This document shows, in pieces, positions 57,701-64,000 of a stretch of DNA of 64,000 nucleotides. Within the stretch, counting starts at the first letter, position 1. Every line of letters starts with the position of its first letter. Origin of the DNA: Opisthocomus hoazin (lineage: Eukaryota > Chordata > Aves > Opisthocomiformes > Opisthocomidae); contig NC_134415.1 in assembly GCF_030867145.1 (NCBI RefSeq), forward strand, positions 20,438,417 to 20,502,416, in the 5' to 3' direction. The notes beneath the pieces were generated by a model. It was not told where the DNA came from. It searched no databases and was given only the letters and a program-made list of their open reading frames with translations. The position numbers were made by a program, and so were the translations under genes.

Positions 57701-60700
57701 AGACAACCTTGCCCTGTTCCAGGGCAAAATCAGATCACGATGGCATGAACAAACCTCTGTCTTTCCACTGGAACTGGGGGAAAGAGTTCAATGCGGGCAA
57801 GTAAAGATGAAAAGAAGTTGTATTTATTTCCATGCTTGTCACCTTTTCACATCACAGCCCATGATTTTCCCTGCCACCCCCATTGTCACCCCAGCCATGC
57901 TGCAGAAAGGAGTGACTGGAGACTGGCTGTTTCAGGTGTCCTGCTCCGGCCTCAGCCCAGGGGTTTTGTGAGGGAGGTCAATGTACGAGGCCTAAGTAGG
58001 GGCAGAAGCTCTGGGCAAACCCCCTGCACGGACCCAGGCAGAGGGTCTCCTCAGTAGTGTGGGTGCCTGCTGTGTCCGTCCGTGGGACCGTCACAGCCAG
58101 CATCTGGGTACATCCCACTGGGGACACGTCAGCCTTGCCACGCTGGTCAGCTGGGCACCACTGCGCAGATCTCAGGGCTGCAGTGCACGACCGGCTGAGC
58201 AGGATCCAAATGATTGCTCCTCTCTTTAAAATCTGTGGCCACAAAGAGAGTTAATTTCTTTGTCATGTGTTGAGTCGATGACTTTCCTCCAAGCAGAGGA
58301 GTTGTGGGGAGAGAAACAGTCAGGGGCTGAGATTAAACTGTACCTCCAGTAATAAAAGCAAAGCAGATTTGCCTGTAGTGAGTTTTCCTTTCCGAGAGCC
58401 ATGCCTGGATAATCTCAGTTTCTACCTAAGAGATAGCAGAGCTGTCAGGACATACTCCATGTGGCCACACAAGAAAACACAGACCTGACCCCTTGGCTCT
58501 TAGGAATGAATGTAAGGGGGAGGGGGGAAAAGCACTGGCAGGGGAAAAGAAAACAAGAAAATCCAAATTCATAGAGCAAACAAATGTAAGAGCTCCTATT
58601 TTTTACTCAGTAATTTGCATGCCTGCCCCCTTCCTACGTCTTCCATTTTTAATCTGCAACACATATCTCTGAACTGTGCTGAGGCAATAAATCTGGGCCC
58701 CTTTGAAGACCTTGGGCGGCAGTGCAACAACAATACACTGTATAAACTAAACATTTGAGAGATGTGTTTTGCCTTTGATCTGCAGCATGGCACTTCCACT
58801 GCACACATGTGCACACATCGATGCACATGCACATCCTGCTGAACCCGCCACGCTGTGGCCTGTTGTTCCCCTGCCACTGGCGATGGACATCAGAGAGGTC
58901 ATAGCTGGACGTAATACACAACACACACCCTCGCAGAGACGCAGAGGTGAGCAAAGCCCTTCTGGTAAAAGAACTCCATAAAAGATGTGACCACTCCAAA
59001 ACTAGTAAACAGCAGAATTTAAGGTCACCATGGAAGAATTAATTGTTCAATGGTAGGGGCAGGAAGTGGTTGTAAGCAATTTTAGAGTTTGTTTATTTTT
59101 AAAGCAGAGTGAGAGAAAAGGAAAGAAACTTTATTGCATGATATCTTTCTCGTATCCTCAGGGACCATCACTGGGGTCACGTCCATGAGATCTGCTATGC
59201 AGACTTCAGCCCCTGAACTAGCAGAGTAAGTGAGGGCAATAGCTATTTGTCATCCTTTGTGTAAGCCTGCTCTGGAGACTTTGCCTGTGGGTTTCACAGA
59301 CAACTGTTGACAGTGAAGAAAGTAACGAGGAACCGATCACTTTGCCACTCTAGTAGCTGTACATCTGAGTCCATGTGCCTCCCACACCATCGAGCTGAAG
59401 GGATGCAAAGTATTTATGTACTGCACGTCACTCACTGGCGCATCATCCACCTAATTCCCAAATGCAGTTCCCCTGCGCCAGCAAAATGGCTGTAGATCAG
59501 CAAGCGAGCATGACCTCCAAGCACAGCAATTCAGGGCAAGAAATAAAAATTCCACAGCTCAAAGAAAAGGAGTGAAATCTGGTGTGAGAGGAATGCGTGG
59601 CCCATGTTCAAGTTTCCTGGTCATGGTGACGTGTCCCATTTCATCAGTCCCCATTTCATCAGAGCAGTCTGCAGGAGTCGATATTTGTAGAGCCCTGTAG
59701 CAGTAGGCTAGGGTGATCAATCTTGGTGAGCCAGAAAAGAGGTTGTCATGTCTGGTGACATTGTGGCTTCTTGTCCGAGGACTTTCAACCAAGAGCTGAC
59801 CTGGACCAAACCTCCTTGACTTACGTGAACTGACAGGATCACAGTAGAAGCAAGGAGATCCATGAGATTATCCCCTAAATTGCAAATATATCAACTACAG
59901 CCCTTGCTGTGTAATATGTATGTTGGAGATTGAAACATGGTGTTAAATCCTGGCGAACAGACAGGAGGTCACTGTCTCTCATTCTTACTCATTTTCTTGA
60001 TAGTCCAGCCTCTCGCTACTATGCCATTCTGCAGGTAATGACCCAGACTCCATAACACCAACTTCTACTGAAGGTGAAGAGTTCAGCTCTCGCATCTATA
60101 GGAAAGCATGCTCAAAGTGTGAGATGAGGTTAATTAAAGCAATGTTGTCTTCCTGAGTCTGAAGAGAGGCTGAAACGTCAGCTCTGAGAGGTGGAAAAGC
60201 CTTTGTTTCACATTAAGTTGCTAATTCTGGGACGACAATTGATTTAAGTATCAACATTTGACTTGCTAGCCTTTTCGCAGAAATAACCAGCTTAGATATT
60301 CATGCCAGGTCTTCAGCAATCTCCTACACTTTTCCTGCTGTCATATTGCCTTTTGCTTGGTAATGAGATCTTCGGGTTCTTCTCTATGATTTTTAATGGA
60401 GGTACAGTTTGCCAGTGCATCAGCCTGGTAATGTGTCAAAACTTGGAGCCAGGCAAAGGAGTGTAGGGGGCAGGGAGGAGAGAGAGGGAAGGGTACCCAA
60501 ACCCCGTTCCAGAACCAAAATGCTTACTTTGGGCTTATTCCTGCCACTTGCACCCAAAACAGCTGGGTTGTCACCAGGAGTTTTCCCCTCACTTGCTGAC
60601 TGGGGAAGAGCTGCACCGGGCTCATACAGCCACAGGGCCAGAGGAGCAGGGCAATAGCTGCAGCTTACTGAATCAACAACATCCTCCAACCCCTGACCTC

Positions 60701-62040
60701 CAAAAAGCAAAGGAAAGACACAAACCAATCATCTGACACGAATTAATTTCCTGGGAAGACTGCAGAGTGAGTTAAAAGCACAGGCGAGCGCACACACGCA
60801 GAGCCCAAACCCTGAAACCTGACCCGGCACAAGCTGCGGCGAGCAAGCCTGACGCTGGGGGATCCAGAAAGCTCTCCGTCCCCACGGGAGATGGATGCAA
60901 ACGTGCTGCCCCCTCGCTGGTTCGAGTCGGCAAGCAGAGGGAAGTGCCAGTGTTTGGACAGATGCAGGCCTGTATCACAGGCAGAAAGGCTGATCAGAAC
61001 GCTGCGTGCCCTGCTGCCCATTATGGGTCCCCCATAGTAATTTTCCAGACCCCTTTTAGCCATCTCTAAAGGGCTTGCTCTCCAGCTGCTTCTCAAGTTC
61101 CCCTCACAGTAGCCCTGCCCTGGTGTGACACAGGAGATGTTAGCAAGGACATCCCTGATTTGCCAGGGCATTAGCAAGAAATGATTCATGTCCTGGATTG
61201 CACTCTGATCCTTTGAAGAGGAGCCACAGACACCAAAGTCTTAAATAAACACGTTTCAGGCTTTTCCATCTTGCTTTCAGGGTCCAGAGAGGTGACAGTC
61301 TTCAGGGCCCAAACACTGAATTTTGCATCCCAGGTGTACCCCCATAGTGAAGTAACCCTGAGAAACTGCAGAGAAAGTCCAGACTGCCTGCTAGGTCTTT
61401 TAGCCACCAGGACTGTCAAAGCCAAGCTTCAGGCGACTCTCCCAAGCAAAATCAGAAGATCCTTCCTAAAATGCAAGATTTTTTTTTTTAAAGGGTTGTT
61501 ATTTGTTTTGCTTTCTTGCTTTGAAGGCTACATGCAAGATTTCCTCTCCTTTCAGCAGCCCTGCTGTCACTGCTGGTAGGATGTGAGAGATGAGAGCCAT
61601 GTGTAAGCGTAGCTCCAAGAGCAAGTATGCAAAGAGCAAACCCCGAGGGCTAGCAAAGGGGGGTAAGTTTGTCTCTGGTGCCTCACGTTGCATACTGAGG
61701 ATGGATCTACAGTGCCTGGGAGTGGTTGGGGTGTCACCAGTATTTTCCTCCAAACAATTAATTCTGTTTTCAGACTGTTCATGTGGAGAGTAAGTATGAG
61801 ACTAAACACTGGCTACATCCTCTGTGCAGCATACACTTTAGGGGAATGTCGCTTTTGACCCTCTGCTCATATTTTGCCCCCCAGATGCCACACCAGCACA
61901 CCAAACCGTTGCACAGCAGTGGCTGGATGCTGCACATTGAGGGTATGATGCCCACGAGCACAAGGCAGCCATCAAAGTATGATGGGCTGCTGCCACTGGA
62001 AACACCTAAAGGCATTCCCAGGTCCTGGCTGTTGTGCTTT
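54721..62040. other. Intergenic, nothing recognised
   Basis: Mixed-composition unique sequence. A CA/TG-rich short patch lies at about 58,800-58,835. No exon with convincing splice sites and protein similarity could be found on either strand. Confidence 0.5.
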
Positions 62041-62057
62041 CTGTTCAGGATCAGAGT

Positions 62058-62225
62058 AGGTCAGAAATTAGTGCTGGAAAAGACCTCGGGAGATTGTTTA
62101 GTCCCACACTGGTCCCAAGACACTATCAGCTATCCCTACACTGCTTCTGATATGTTTGTCCAACCTCTTCTTTAAGACACCTCCACTAATGGACTTCCAC
62201 CACTCCCTTATGTGATCCATTAGCA
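62058..62225 (-). mobile_element. Ancient CR1/L3-type LINE 3'-end fragment
   Basis: The plus strand contains GCTGGAAAAGACCTCGGGAG, then TTTAGTCCCACACTGGT, and then GTTTGTCCAACCTCTTCTTT with CACCTCCACTAATGGACTTC and CACCACTCCCT. This is the order of the reverse complement of an old CR1/L3 3' region. No coding remnant is present. Confidence 0.75.
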
Positions 62226-64000
62226 GGGATGACCTAGGACATGCTTAACAGATTGGGCAGGGAACAGAGAAAGTAAACACTGGAGTGACTTTACTCTGCA
62301 GGCCAAGAGAAGAGAAGACAGGAGCAGCAAAATAATCCACAAAGATTTTAATTTGTGTCTCCTTCAAACCTCCAAGAGCTACACAAAGCCCAATCCTCCT
62401 CTCGTCACATCTGGAGGCCCAAGAGGCTTCCAGATGGTCGGCAAATGAAGAGTCAGAGCCACTTCAGCACTCCACTAGGTCACATCACCACTGGGAGGTG
62501 ATGGATGAGAGTGTGACTGTGAAACCCAAGTCTTTGTCACAACCCGGCCCTGACCCCAAAAGCAAGGTCGCCAACTGGGGAAGACAGTCACTCGCATGTG
62601 GCACTGCTCCCTCATATTAAAACAGCCTCTTCAGGTCATCAGATCTTGGTGGTACCAATGCCAGGGCCTCAACGCCGCAGCAGCTCTCTGGCAGTTGGCT
62701 TGTTTCAGCCCAAGGTTTCCAGATTTCAGTGCTGTAAAAGCAGAGCAATTCCACTCAGTACACTTCGACATTACCACTGCTGTTGATCTTGGAGTATTAT
62801 TTATCCATCTTCCCAGCCATAAATTTCCTTCCTGGACTCCGTGACTTGCTTTATAACCGCACTCTTTGTGCTGAGACTGCAAAGCCCTGGGGACGAGACC
62901 TTTGCCTCCGTGCTTTCTATTCAGGGCTATACAGCTTTATGACACTAGCAGAAAAAGTAACTTCCCAGATGACTTTGCAGCCAGCAGAGAAGTTTTTTGA
63001 AGTGTTACTTTTTGGCTACTTAGAAGGTCACTGATAAGAGCAGGGATAAATCTGAAGCCTGAGCTGCTACCACATGGGGAGGAGGAGATTCTGGTAGCTT
63101 GCTTACAAATACGACCTACAACAAACCATAAAATCTTTCCCTTGTTCTCCCAGATGGATCAGCATGAAAGTCCACCCAAGAGTCTCACTACTTGGCCTCT
63201 ATCTCCTAAGTTTAAAGCCCTGAAGGAGGTGAGTAACCACACTGTATTATCACCAGAGACTCAGCTGCCTGCACAGATCTTTGCACCAAGCTTTAGAAGT
63301 TCAAGTAAGACCAAGGTTTGCACAGCACGCATCGATGCCTGTGTCTCAAAGAGGCCCAGAGCTCACCAAGCTCCTGGCTCATGCCAATGACCTCAGAAGA
63401 CACCTGATGACAGCACAGGCCAGCATCAGTTGACTCACACTCTGGTCCCCCTCCCAAAGTCAATCCTTCCTACCAGCCTTCTTGCTCTGGACCTCTGCAA
63501 GCAGTCTGCTGTGGGTCTCTTTTCATTGGGGTGAGTAAATTTTGAACAATGCTTTCCATCCCTGCCTGCCTCAGCTCAGAGGGGTCCCCTGAGTGTGCCA
63601 TGAAAGGAGAGGCACATCTGGGCTGCATTACGGGGTGGTGCAGTGGCTTTTATAGCTACAGATTCCTGCATATGTTTCTGAGCAGGACGTATATACTCAT
63701 ACATCAAAATGCAGAGAGCTCCCAGGGTTGAGGGCCCTCATTTATATGAGTCGCTCGTGGTTGTCCCCTCTTTGGAGGGCTCAGCTATGGACAGCTTGGC
63801 GGGCTGGGGTTGGTGGGAGGAGATGCTCTGGGCTGCTGATAACCAGCTCTCCCACTGGGCACAGGGAATTGCTTTCTTTTGAGAACAGAGGCCAAAGAGA
63901 GGGAGTTATTTACACCATTGAGAAGTGGGTGTAACGCTGTGATTTACTGGCATGTTACAGCCACATAGGCACTGACTTTGCATGGATAAGGCCAACTGTG
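62226..64000. other. Right flank, nothing recognised
   Basis: Unique sequence with short open frames in all frames; none matches a family I know and no splice-consistent exon chain is apparent. Confidence 0.5.

Noticed and set aside
61783-62175. 130-codon plus-strand frame
   Set aside because: Its 3' part overlaps an antisense CR1/L3 fragment and the rest has no similarity or splice support.

Overview
This is a vertebrate nuclear window, almost certainly from a bird. Two multi-exon protein-coding genes can be reconstructed codon by codon across canonical GT-AG introns. The interspersed repeats are dominated by CR1 LINEs, one of which ends in the avian-type tandem ATTCTGTG tail, and there is one ERV-type LTR. 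I see no bacterial, organellar or CRISPR-like content.

Layout. (1) 1-7522: no recognisable coding exon; an orphan GC/CpG-rich patch near 1.2-1.8 kb, an A/T-rich minus-strand polyadenylation-like cluster near 2.5 kb, and an old CR1 copy at about 5.73-7.22 kb. (2) 7523-22820, minus strand: SUPT7L (STAF65-gamma, a SAGA/STAGA subunit), four coding exons summing to 1239 nt (412 aa plus stop). Its third intron carries a 5'-truncated, internally deleted CR1 at about 10.44-12.25 kb; its first intron carries a much older CR1/L3-like fragment near 19.86-20.37 kb. (3) 22.85-23.64 kb: a GC-rich, head-to-head bidirectional promoter region with ETS- and CCAAT-type sites and a C-rich tandem repeat that is a G-quadruplex candidate on the SUPT7L-sense strand. 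(4) 23636-40053, plus strand: SLC4A1AP (kanadaptin), 14 coding exons summing to 2061 nt (686 aa plus stop), with a 3' UTR and AATAAA by 40.34 kb. (5) 40.4-64 kb: apparently intergenic. It begins with a promoter-like GC-rich block (40.6-40.8 kb) and a CRE-like palindrome (41.08 kb), then holds CR1 remnants, one minus-oriented LTR at 50.85-51.19 kb and otherwise unassigned unique sequence. I found no convincing exon there.

The SUPT7L / SLC4A1AP head-to-head pair is the arrangement known from the mammalian locus (human 2p23), so this is a conserved synteny block. GPN1 would be expected to the left and MRPL33 to the right by mammalian order, but I could not recognise exons of either. The most useful observations are a candidate alternative terminal exon of SLC4A1AP at 38.07 kb, a tandem in-frame acceptor at exon 13, the bidirectional promoter with its G4-type repeat, the promoter-like block after SLC4A1AP, and the LTR. 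I did not find a novel multi-gene system and do not claim one.
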